Below, piece by piece: positions 39,301 to 49,290 of a stretch of DNA of 64,000 bases. The position numbers and the translations under genes are program-made. Below the pieces are notes generated by a model. That model was given only the letters and a program-made list of their open reading frames with translations, ran no database searches and had not been told where the DNA came from. Each line of letters opens with the position of its first letter. The stretch's first letter is position 1. The stretch is from Mallotus nudiflorus (lineage: Eukaryota; Streptophyta; Magnoliopsida; Malpighiales; Euphorbiaceae): NCBI GenBank assembly GCA_947683625.1, contig CANTUR010000793.1:6386001-6450000 (forward strand). The letters are read 5' to 3'.

Positions 39301-42300
39301 GCATTCAATTTAGTCAATTTGATTTATGAATTTGGAATGTTGGAATATGATTTTTGGATGTTCAATATGTAATTGGAACATTGGATAACATGTTCAAAAC
39401 CATTTTCCATAAATTTGCATAAGTTCACATTTTATGTTCAAACATGCACAAATTGTGCATTCAATTATGTCAAATATATGCACAATTTTATAATGGTATA
39501 TGTAATTACTATTGTGAATATGCAATTGGAACATTTGATAACATGTTGAATACCATTTGTGCACAAATTTGCATAAATTTAGGTTTGGCATTCAAACATG
39601 TGCAAATGTGCAAAAATTGTGCTTTCAATCAAATCAATTTCATTTATGAGTTTATAATGTTGGAATATGATTTTAGGATGTTCAATATGCAATTGGAACA
39701 ATGGATAGCTTGTTCAAAACCATTGTGTGCAAATTTACACGAGTTCACATTTTGTGTTCAAACATGCGCAAACATGTACGAATTTTGCATTTAATTATGT
39801 CAATTATATTCACAAGTTTAGCATGCTAGAATATGCACATAGTATTTTCAATATGCAATTGGAACATTGGACAAAATGTTGAAAATCATTTGTGCACAAA
39901 TTTGCACGAGTTCAAGTTTTGCGTTTAAACATGCACAAGTGGGCAAAAATTATGCATTCAATTTAATTAGTTTGATTTATGAGTTTGGAATGTTGGAATA
40001 TGATTTTAGGATGTTTAATATGCAATAGGAACATTGGATAACATGTTCAAAACCATTGTCTGTAAATTTGCATGAGTTCACATTTTGCGTTCACACGTGT
40101 ACAAATTGTGCATTCAATATTGTCATTTATATTCATGAGTAAAAATGGTAGAATATAAACTTAGTATTATGAATATGCAATTGGAACATTGGATAATGTG
40201 TTGGAAACCATTTGTGCACAAATTTGCACGAGTTCAGGTTTTATGTTCAAATATGCGCAAATGTGCACAAATTATATGTTCAATTAAATCAATTTGATTT
40301 ATGAGTATGGAATGTTGGAATATGATTTTAGGATGTTCAGTATGTATTTGGAAAAATGGATAACATGTTCAAAACCATTGTGCACAAATTTTGAATGAGT
40401 TCACATTTTGGTTTCAAACATGCACAAACATGTACGAATTTTGCATTTAATTATGTCAATTATATTAATGAGTTTAGAATGGTAGAATATATACTTAGTA
40501 TTGTGAATATGAAATTGGAAATTGGATAAGATGTTGGAAACCATTTTTCCACAAATTTGCACAAGTGCAAATTTGCATGAGTTCACATTTTGTATTCAAA
40601 CGTGCATTAATTGTGCATTCAATTATATCAATTATATTCACAATTTTATCATGGTAGTATATGCAATTATTATTGTGAATAGGCAATTGGTAACATGTTG
40701 AAAACCATTTGTGCACAAATTTGCACGAGTTCAGGTTTGGCGTTCAAACATGCGTAAATGTGCAAAAATTATGCTTTCAATCAAATCAATTTCATTTATG
40801 AGTTTATAATGTTGGAATTTGATCTTAGGATGTTCAATATGAAATTAGAACAATGGATCACTTATTCAAAACCATTTTGCACAAATTTGCAGAAGTTCAC
40901 ATTTTGTGTTCAAAAATTCGCAAACGTGTACAAATTTTGCATTTAATTATGTCAATTATAGTAACTAGTTTAGCATGCTAGAATATGCACTTAGTATTTT
41001 CAATATACAATTGGAACATTGGATAACATATTGGAAACCATTTGTGCAGAAATTTTCACGAGTTCAGGTTTTGCATTCAAACATGCGCAAATGTGCACAA
41101 ATTATGTATTCGATTAAATCAATTTCATTTATGAGTTTGGAATGTTGGAATACAATTTTAGGATGCTCAATATGCAATTGGAACAATGGATAACATGTTC
41201 AAAACCATTGTTTGCAAATTTGCATGAGTTTACATTTTGCATTCAAATGTGCACAAATTATGCACTCAATTATATCAATTATATTTAGGAGTTTAGCATG
41301 GTAGAATATCTACTTTGTAATGTCAATTTTCAATTGGAACATTAGACAAAATGTAGAAAACCGTTTGTGCACAAATTTGCACAAGTTCAGGTTTTGCATT
41401 CAAACATGCGCAAATGGGGAAAAAATTGTGCATTCAATTAATTCAATTTGATTTCTAAATTTGGAATGTTGGAATATGATTTTAGGATGTTCAACATGAA
41501 ATTAGAACATTGGATCATGTTCAAAGCCATTGTGTGCAAATTTTTCATATGTTCACATTTTGGTTTTAACATGCACAAACATGTACGAATTTGGCATTCA
41601 ATTATGTCAATTATATTCATAAGTTTAGAATGGTAGAATATGTACTTAGTACTATCAATTTGAATTGGACCATTAGAAAAAATGTTGAAAGCCATTTGTG
41701 CATAAATTTTGCACGAGTTCAATTTTTGCCTTCAAACATGGGCAAATATGCAAAAATTCAACATTCAATTTAATTAGTTTTTGCTTATGAGTTTCAAATG
41801 TTGGAATATGAATTTTGGAAGTTCAATAAGCAATTGGAACATTGGAGAACATGTTCAAAACCATTGTCTGCAAATTTGCATGACTTCACATTTTGCGCTT
41901 AAACGTGTGCAAACGTGCATATATTGTGGATTCAATTATGTTAATTATATTTATGATTTTATAATGGTAATATATGTACTTATTATTGTGATTATGCAAT
42001 TGGAATATTTGATAACATGTTGAAAACCATTTGTGTACAAATTTGCATGAGTTAAGGTTTGGCGTTCAAACATGCGCAAATGTGTAAAAATTATGCTTTC
42101 AATCAAATCAATTTCATTTATGGGGTTATAATGTTGGAATGTGATTTTAGGATGTTCAATATGCAATTAGAACAATGGATAACTTGTTCAAAACCATTGT
42201 GTGCAAATTTGCACGAGTTCACATTTTGCATTCAAACATGTACAAACGTGTACAAATTTTACATTTAATTAAGTTAATTATATTCACGAGTTTAGCATGC

Positions 42301-44198
42301 TAGAATAGGCACATAGTATTTTCAATATGCAATTGGAACACTAGATAACATGTTGGAAACTATTTGTGCACAAATTTGCATAAGTTCAGGTTTTGTGTTC
42401 AAACATGTGCAAATGTACACAAATTGTGTATTCAATTAAATCAATTTGATTTATGAATTTGGTATTTTGGAATACAATTTTAGGATGTTCAATATGCAAT
42501 TGGAACAATGGATAACATGTTCAAAACCATTCGTCGTAAATTTGCAAGAGTTCACATTTTGCGTTCAAACATGAGCAAACATGTACAAATTTTGCATTTA
42601 ATTGTGTCAATTTTATTCAGGAGTTTATCATGGTAGAATATGTACTTAGTATTGTTAATATGCAATTGGAACATTGAACAAAATGTTGAAAACTGTTTGT
42701 GCACAATTTTGCACGAGTTCAGGTTTTACGTTCAAACATGCGCAAATGGGCAAAAATTATTCATTCGATTTAATCAATTTGATTTATGAGTTTGGAATGT
42801 TGGAATATGATTTTATGATGTTCAATATGCAATTAGAAGATTGGATAACATGTTAAAACCATTGTTCGCTAATTTGCATGAGTTCACATTTTGCGTTCAA
42901 ATGTGCACAAACGTGCACAAATTGTGCATTCAATTATGTCAAATATATTCACAATTTTATCATGGTAGTATATGTACTTAGTAATGTCAGTTTGCAATTG
43001 GACCATTGGAAGAAATGTCGAAAGCTATTTGTGCACAAATTCTGCATGAGTTCAGGTTTTGCCTTCAAACATGTGTAAATATGCAAAAATTGTGCATTCA
43101 ATTTAATCATTTTGATTTATGAGTTTAGAATGCTGGAATATGATTTTTGGATGTTCAATATGAACCTGGAACATTGGATAACATGTTCAAAACCATTGTC
43201 CACAAATTTGCATGAGTTCACATTTTGCATTCAATCGTGCACAAATTGTGCATTCAATTATGTCAATTATATTCACGATTTTATCATGGTAGTATATGTA
43301 CTTATTATTGTGAATATGTAATTGGAACATTTGATAACATGTTGAAAACCATTTGTGAACAAATTTACACGAGTTCAGGTTTGGCATTCAAACATGCGTA
43401 AATGTGCAAAAATTATGCTTTCAATCAAATCAATTTCATTTATGAGTTTATACTATTGGAATATGATTTTAGGATATTCAATATTCAATTGGAACAATGG
43501 ATAACTTGTTCAAAGCCATAGTGTGCAAATTTGCACAAGTTCACATTTTGTGTTCAAACATGCGCAAACATGTACAAATTTTGCATTTAATTATGTCAAT
43601 TATATTCATGAGTTTAGCATGCTAGAATATGCACTTAGTAATTTCAATATGCAATTGGAACATTGGATAACATGTTGGAAACCATTTGTGTACAAATTTG
43701 CACGAGTACAAGTTTTGCATTTAAACATGCATAAACGTGCACAAATTATGTATTCAATTAAATCAATTCACTTTATGAGTTTGGAATGTTTAAATATGAT
43801 TTTAGGATGTTCAATATGCAATTGGAACAATGGATAACATGCTTAAAACCATTGACCTCAAATTTGCATGAGTTTATATTTTGTGTTTAAATAAGCGCAA
43901 ACATGTACAAATTTTGCATTTAATTAAGTCAATTTTATTCATGTGCTTAGCATGGTAGAATATGTACTTAGTATTGTCAATATGCAATTGGAACAATGGA
44001 CAAAAAGTCAAAAACCATTTGTGCACAAATTTGCACGAGTTCAAGTTTTGCATTCAAACATGCGCAAATGGGCAAAAATTGTGCATTCAATTAAATCAAA
44101 TTGATTTATGAGTTTGGAATGTTGGAATATGATTTTAGGATGTTCAATATGCAACTGGAACATTAGATAACATGTTCAAAACCATTGTCCGCAAATTA
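36335..44198 (+). repeat. Satellite block 4 (7.9 kb)
   Basis: About 47 monomers. A B variant with GCTTTCAATCAAATC and ATTTCATTTATGAG recurs at 39621, 40773, 42095 and 43418. Its spacing of 1,152, 1,322 and 1,323 bp shows an eight-monomer unit, the first interval being short. Damaged units: about 20 bp missing at 36510, about 30 bp missing at 37292, about 60 bp missing from a B monomer at 37650, and a B-to-A fusion at 40560-40575. The A type with AAATTTTGCATGAG and GTACAAATTTTGCATTCAA is common. The block ends 20 bp into an A monomer at the CRM complex. Confidence 0.95.
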
Positions 44199-44604
44199 GA
44201 AAGGACCCGTGGAGTGTTGGAGGGAAATGAAGCAAATCATGAGAAAGAGGTTTGTTCCAAGCCACTACTATAGAGAGCTTCATCAAAGGTTACAAACTCT
44301 AATTCAAGGATCCATGAGTGTGGAGGAGTATCACAAAGAAATGGAGAAGGCTATGATTAGAGCAAATGTGGTAGAAGATCATGAAGCTACCATGGCAAGG
44401 TTCTTGAGGGGGCTAAACAAAACATTGTTGATGTTGTTGATTTGCAACATTATGTGGAGATTGAAGATATGGTGAATTTGGCCATGAAAGTGGAAAGGCA
44501 ATTGAAAGGAAAGAGGTATGATTCTAAACCAAATGTGGGTTCTTCTTCTTTTTGGAAAACTTCTTGGGGGGAAAAGGATGATAAACCATTTAATAAGTCA
44601 TAAG
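44199..44604 (+). pseudogene. gag: gag fragment of CRM-like element
   Basis: Collinear with about 5745-6150 of the full-length element: REMKQIMRKRFVPSHYYREL, EEYHKEMEKAMIRANVVEDH and ARFLRGLNK. A one-base deletion near 44425 then throws the rest (VERQLKGKRYDSKPN, WKTSWG) out of frame. Unlike the full-length copy it retains CAA at the site corresponding to the 5850 stop and an undeleted AGAGCAAAT, so it helps to date those changes. The left junction cuts an A monomer after GTCCGCAAATTA; the right junction runs directly into a PBS. Confidence 0.85.
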
Positions 44605-45512
44605 TGGTATCAAAGCGTTGGCTCAAGATTGAGGTTTGCATATCCAAAACTATCTTTTAGTTCTCAATATCTTGTGTTCATCTTATATTTGGCACCTTTC
44701 TTGCTATCTATTGTTCTTGTTACTTTTTTTATCTTTATTCTTCTTATCTTAAGATTTTGTTTGCAAATATCAAAAAAAAAAGTTGTTATGTTTTAGATTT
44801 TTGTGATACCTTTCAATTCGTGCATATATATATAAAAAAAAGAAATTTGTCTATAAAAAAATATGTTATCTTTGATATTCTTGTGTTAGATCTCAGTTTA
44901 CATAAAAAAAATTGACTCTTCATATTCCATTGAAATCTATCTTTATAATTCTATCTCTTTGTGTTCTTTGATAATCTATCTTTGTTTTTTCATTTCTATT
45001 AGCCTATTTGTTACAAATTGTTCATTTCTTTAAGCCTACCTTATTATTTTCTTGTTAGCCTACCTTATTTTTTTTTTATCATTGATTACTACATTCTTGA
45101 ATTTTGTTTGACTGAGAAACTTAGTTCATCTAAGAAATCAAAAGGCAAATTTGAGAGGTAAAAGGCAAGAGTGTGAGATCATTACAGAAAAAGCCAAAAT
45201 TGAGTGTAAACACGAGTGGTATACATCAATTTTGAGTGAAACACGTGAGGGAGTGTTGTGAGATTGTTTCTTTCTATTTTCTTTTGTTAAAATTTTAGGT
45301 TTTACAATCATGTCAAAAGACACAAGTTCCTCTTCTATAAATGATCATATGATTCAAGCTATCCAATAACAATTCGAAAGAATGTTTAACATGATGGCGG
45401 GAGTCAATGAGAAATTAGAGAGGTATGATGGCATCCTTAACCAATTACAAGGAGAACCTAGACAAAGGAGACGTCCACCAATTGACCAAGAGGACTATGA
45501 AGGAGAGGATGA
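44605..45512 (+). other. PBS, leader and gag start of a CRM-like element (+ arm of inverted repeat)
   Basis: PBS TGGTATCAAAGC at 44605-44616, the family leader, and at 45310 the gag ATG of MSKDTSSSS. The gag start soon meets TAA (QLSNN region near 45367) and ends at GAGGATGATT, where LTR sequence takes over. No LTR precedes the PBS, so this is not an intact 5' end. The segment is repeated in opposite orientation at 46445-47344. Confidence 0.85.
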
Positions 45513-45879
45513 TTGAATTTGATATATGAATTATAACTTTGTTTGAGTTTTATTATGAGGAATTTTGTCTTTAATTTCTTGCAAGAACTTTGTGACTTAT
45601 CAAGCTTTATTCTAGCTTGTGGTGTCAAAATCTAAATCTTTGTTTTCTTGTTATTTATCAAACTTTCTTGTTTGTGGCATAAGAGGAAATTCAAAGTCTA
45701 TCTTAGTATCATTATCCTTGTTGGTAAAGGGTTTAAGTAGCATCTATCTTCTTACTTCAATCTTTGAATGATCCGAATTTGTGGATTAAATTGGTGATTT
45801 CTAGTTTTCTTCTAATTCAACTTATCATAGTATTCTTGCTATTGGGGATTTAATTGATGAAACCTATAATTCCCATCAT
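45513..45879 (+). repeat. LTR fragment (3' ~370 bp), CRM-like family
   Basis: Matches 4154-4527 of the 5' LTR, from GAATTTGATATATGAATTAT to ATTCCCATCA. It begins directly after the gag start piece at a shared GATGATTG-like tract and lacks U3, TATA box and tandem duplication. A canonical PBS sequence (TGGTATCAGAGC, about 45884-45895) follows, as in a true 5' LTR. Confidence 0.85.
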
Positions 45880-45969
45880 AAGTGGTATCAGAGCAAGAGT
45901 GTGAAACTTGATTACTACAATCATGTCAAAAGACACAATTCAACTTAAGACCTACAATTCCCATCACAA
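45880..45969 (+). other. Patchwork of short element-derived pieces
   Basis: Within 90 bp I can recognise, in order: PBS region (TAAGTGGTATCAGAGC), a leader piece (AAGAGTGTGA), another leader piece (TTGATTACTACA), the gag start (ATCATGTCAAAAGACACAA), an LTR-end-like piece (TTCAACTTA, then CCTACAATTCCCATCA) and the join to protease. Each is 10-25 bp and comes from a different place in the element. This looks like filler made during break repair or repeated template switching. Confidence 0.65.
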
Positions 45970-46252
45970 CCTTGCCTACTACCAAGCATCCAAGACCATA
46001 CAAGTTGCAATGGCTTAATGAAAGTGGAGTTGTAAAGGTAGATAAGCAAGTTCTAGTTTCTTTTCAAATTGGCAGATATAAGGATAAGGTGTTGTGTGAT
46101 GTGTTACCAATGTTGGCCGGACATATGTTATTGGGCAGACCTTGGCAATATGATAGAAGGGCTAATCATGATGGATTAAAAAATATTTATACTTTAACTA
46201 TGGATGGAAAAAGGTTTAACCTTGGACCATTAACTCCAAAACAGATTTTTCT
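45970..46252 (+). pseudogene. Protease C-terminal fragment of CRM-like element
   Basis: Matches 6565-6845 of the full-length copy: TTKHPRPYKLQWLNESGVVK, VLVSFQIGRYKDKVLCDVLP, MLLGRPW and NLGPLTPKQIF. It begins after the DSG motif, so it cannot be active. It keeps CAG where the full-length copy has the TAG stop at 6836. It ends abruptly in an inverted LTR end. Confidence 0.85.
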
Positions 46253-46255
46253 TAT

Positions 46256-46444
46256 AATGGGAATTGTAGGTTTCATCAATTAACTCCCCAATAACAAGAA
46301 TACTATGATAAGTTGAACTAGAAGAAAACTAGAAAATACCAATTTAATCCACAAATTCAGATCATTCAAAGATTGAAGTAAGAAGATAGATGCTACTTAA
46401 CCCCTTTACTAACAAGGATAAAGATACTAAGATAGACTTTGAAT
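46256..46444 (-). repeat. Inverted LTR fragment (3' ~190 bp), CRM-like family
   Basis: On the minus strand it matches about 4338-4527 of the 5' LTR (AAATTCAAAGTCTATCTTAG to the ATTCCCATTA end; the terminal ATCA has become ATTA). It is joined to the inverted gag start at GAGAGC/AAATTC, where gag and LTR share GAG(G). Confidence 0.8.
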
Positions 46445-46644
46445 TTGCTCTCCTTCATAGTCCTCTTGGTCAATTGGTGGATGTCTCCTTTGTCTAGGCT
46501 CTCCTTGTAATTGGTTAAGGATGCCATCATACCTCTCCAATTTCTCATTGACTCTCGCCATCATGTTAAACATTCTTTCGAATTGTTGTTGCATAGCTTG
46601 AATCACATGATCATTTGTAGAAGAAGAACTTGTGTCTTTTGACA
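46445..46644 (-). pseudogene. gag: gag start of CRM-like element, inverted copy
   Basis: About 65 codons from the ATG: MSKDTSSSSTNDHVIQAMQQ, QFERMFNMMARVNEKLERYD and DQEDYEGE, then fused to LTR sequence. The coiled-coil-prone start is intact and cleaner than in the + copy at 45310, which has a stop. Only the N-terminus is present, so it could not form a particle. Confidence 0.85.
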
Positions 46645-47332
46645 TGATTGTAAAACCTAAAATTTTAACAAAAGAAAATAGAAAGAAATAATCTTACAAC
46701 ACTCCCTCGCATGTTTCACTCAAAATTGATGTATACCACTCGTGTTTACACTCAATTTTAGCTTTTTCTCTAATGATCTCACACTCTTGCCTTTTACCTC
46801 TCAAATTTGCCTTTTGATTTCTTAGATGAACTAAGTATCTCAATCAAACAAAATTCAAGAATGTAGTAATCAATGATAAAAAAAAGGTAGGTTAACAAGA
46901 AAATAATAAGGTAGGCTTAAAGAAATGAACAATTTGTAACAAATAGGCTAATAGAAATGAAAAACAAAGATAGATCATCAAAGAACACAAAGAGACATAA
47001 TTACAAAGATAGATCTCAATGGAATATGAAGAGTCAATTTTTTTTAATGTAAACTAACATCTAACATAAGAATATCAAAGATATCATTTTTTTTATGGAT
47101 GAATTTCTTTTTTTTTTTGATATATGCAAGAATTGAAAGGTATCATAAAAATCTCAAAGATAAGAACTTTTTTTTTGATATTTGCAAACAAAATCTTGAG
47201 ATAAGAAGAATAAAGATAAAAAAAAATAACAAGAACAATAGATAGCAAGAAAGGTGCAAAATATAAGATGAACACAAGATATTGAGAACTAAAAGATAGT
47301 TTTGGATATGTAAACCTCAATCTTGAGCCAAT
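46645..47332 (-). other. CRM-like leader, inverted copy (- arm of inverted repeat)
   Basis: Matches 4544-5243 of the full-length element and 44617-45309 of the + arm. It has the same T/A homopolymer tracts, seen here as complementary A/T runs near 47040, 47090-47120, 47170 and 47220. Confidence 0.82.
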
Positions 47333-47344
47333 GCTCTGATACCA
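47333..47344 (-). other. Primer-binding site, canonical (minus strand)
   Basis: Reads TGGTATCAGAGC on the minus strand, 4 nt from the LTR end at 47349. It shows that the one-base mismatch of the full-length copy (4532-4543) is a later mutation. Confidence 0.9.
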
Positions 47345-47348
47345 CTTA

Positions 47349-47940
47349 TGATGGGAATTGTAGGTTTCATCAATTAACTCCTTAATAGCAAGAATACTAT
47401 GATAAGTTGAATTAGAAGAAAACTAGAAATTACCAATTTAATCCATAAATTCGGATCGTTCAAAGATTGAAGTAAGAAGATAAATGCTACTTAACCCCTT
47501 TATCAACAAGGATAAAGATACTAAGATAGACTTTGAATTTTATAGACGCATACACATAGGATTACTTTTACTCTTAAATGGCCTTAATAACCACTACCCA
47601 CATTAATAGCCATTACTTGGTATTAATTACCCCATTAACTTGTATATGGTGGCTCTTAATAACCACTACCCACATTAACAGCCATTACTTAGTATTAATT
47701 ACCCCATTAACTTGTATATGGTGGCTACATGTAACCCTAATTGTTATTAACACAAAAATAAGTTAAATATTATTCCTTGGGCCTCCATGGATGCCTTATT
47801 GGGTTAAAATTCTTGGGCTTTCCAAATGTCCCTAATTAAACCCAATATGGCTTCTTGAAGCTTCTTGGATTTGGATTGGGCCTTCTTGTACTATTAATGG
47901 ATCTTGGATCTTTTTAGGCTTTGAACTTGGATTCACATCA
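47349..47940 (-). repeat. CRM-like LTR with ~250 bp internal deletion, flanked by PBS and by pol
   Basis: Ends TGATGGGAATTG (47349) and TTCACATCA (47940) on the + strand. It is 592 bp instead of 840. The gap is near 47541, where sequence matching the LTR 3' part meets sequence next to ATCCTATGTGTGTG; the TATA box is lost. The 73 bp duplication is retained (47585-47725). One side has a PBS and leader, as in a 5' LTR. The other has the polypurine tract and pol end, as in a 3' LTR. It may thus be an LTR shared by two tandem elements. Confidence 0.85.
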
Positions 47941-49290
47941 TTTCCCCTTTCTAAAAGGATTTGTCCTCAAATCAGCTCCATCATCTTTATCACCTACATC
48001 AAACAAAGACAAGTCACTAACATTGAAAGTAGCACTAACATTGCCATACTCACTTGGAAGTTCTAGCTTGTAGGCATTGTTGTTGATGTGTTGAAGCACT
48101 TTAAAAGGACCATCTCCTCTTGACATAAGCTTTGATTTCTTTTGGTTAGGAAATCTTTCTATCCTTAAGTGCACCCACACCCAATCTTCGGGCTAAAAAA
48201 TGACTTGCTTCCTCCCTTTGTTATGTTACTTTCCATATTTGAGTGTCTTCTTCTCAATGTTTGCATGCACCTTCTCATGCAAAGTCTTGATGAACTCAGC
48301 TTTTTTTTCCCCTCTAAATTAGCTTTGTCCAATGGCAATGGTAGCAAATCTAATGTAGTCAATGGGTTGAATCCATACACAACTTCAAATGGTGAGCAAT
48401 TTGTTGAACCATGCACACTCCTATTGTAAGAAAATTCCATATGTGGCAAAAATTCTTCCCAATTCTTTAGATTTCTTTGGATGACAACCCTCAAAAGTGT
48501 TGAAAGTGTCATATTAACCACCTCCGTTTGTCCATCCGTTTGTGGATGACAAGTTATAGAATACAAAAGCTTTGTCGGCATCTTTCCCCAAAGAGTCTTC
48601 CAAAAGTGACTTAGGAATTTGACATCCCTATCACTCATAATGGTCCTTGGCACTCCATGTAGCCTTACAATCTCCTTGAAGAATAGATTGGCAATATGGG
48701 TTGCGTCATCCGTCTTGTGACATGGAATGAAATATGCCATTTTGCTAAATTTATCCATAACAACAAAAATAGAATCTCTCCCTCCCTTGGACCTAGGTAA
48801 TCCTAAAACAAAATCCATAGAAATGTCTACCCAAGGTTCATTTGGTATGGCAAGAGGTGTATACAAACCATGAGGCACGGCTTTGGATTTGGCTTATTTG
48901 CAAGTAATCCATTTCTCACAAATTCTCTCAACATCCCTTTTCATGTGTGGCCAAAAGAAATGGTCATCCAACACATCCAAAGTTTTCTTAATCCCAAAAT
49001 GCCCCATTAAACCTTCGCTATGTGCCTCTCTCATAAGTAACTCTCTCAAAGAACTTTGTGGCATACATAATTTGTTTCCCTAAAAATAAAACCATCAAAC
49101 TTATAAAACTTATCAAAACCCCCTTTCTCACATGCCCCATAAACATTAGCAAAATCAGGATCATTAGAATAAAGATCTTTAATGTATTCAAATCCTAATA
49201 ATTTTGCATCAAGGTTAAAGATCAAGGCATACCTTCTTGATAATGCATCGGCCACCACATTTTCTTTCCCTTGCTTGTACTTAATGATGT
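47941..49290 (-). pseudogene. pol: pol 3' part of CRM-like element: RNase H end, integrase, C-terminus
   Basis: On the minus strand: YKQGKENVVADALSRR (RNase H end), the integrase zinc domain, the DDE core and the C-terminal LPSEYGNVSATFNVSDLSLF up to the polypurine tract. The catalytic Asp (MDFVLGLP), Asp (IMSDRDVKFL) and Glu (QTDGQTEVVN) are all present and the long frame 48878-48165 spans the core. In the zinc domain the first Cys of CITC reads Trp (WITC), a TAA (Gln codon context) follows it, and a frameshift lies near 48300. It preserves W and Q codons where the full-length copy has stops at 9136 and 9196. RT is absent: the piece ends at about 49289. Confidence 0.9.

Larger units (their letters stand above)
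44199..49290. mobile_element. Rearranged CRM-like complex, half + and half - strand
   Basis: Pieces of the 3688-10641 family are joined in non-element order. On the + strand: gag fragment, PBS + leader + gag start, LTR 3' part, a short patchwork, protease fragment. On the minus strand: LTR 3' part, gag start, leader, PBS, an LTR with internal deletion, polypurine tract and pol end. Satellite on both sides is + oriented. No target duplication is visible, and the satellite phase differs across the insert. More than one element and several repair or template-switch events are needed to explain it. No part can encode a full protein. Confidence 0.9.

Noticed and set aside
47578..47766. Open frame with repeated ITTTHINSHYLVLITPLTCI
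   Set aside because: It is the 73 bp tandem duplication of the LTR read on the opposite strand (73 + 2 bp local shift keeps the frame), not a repeat protein.
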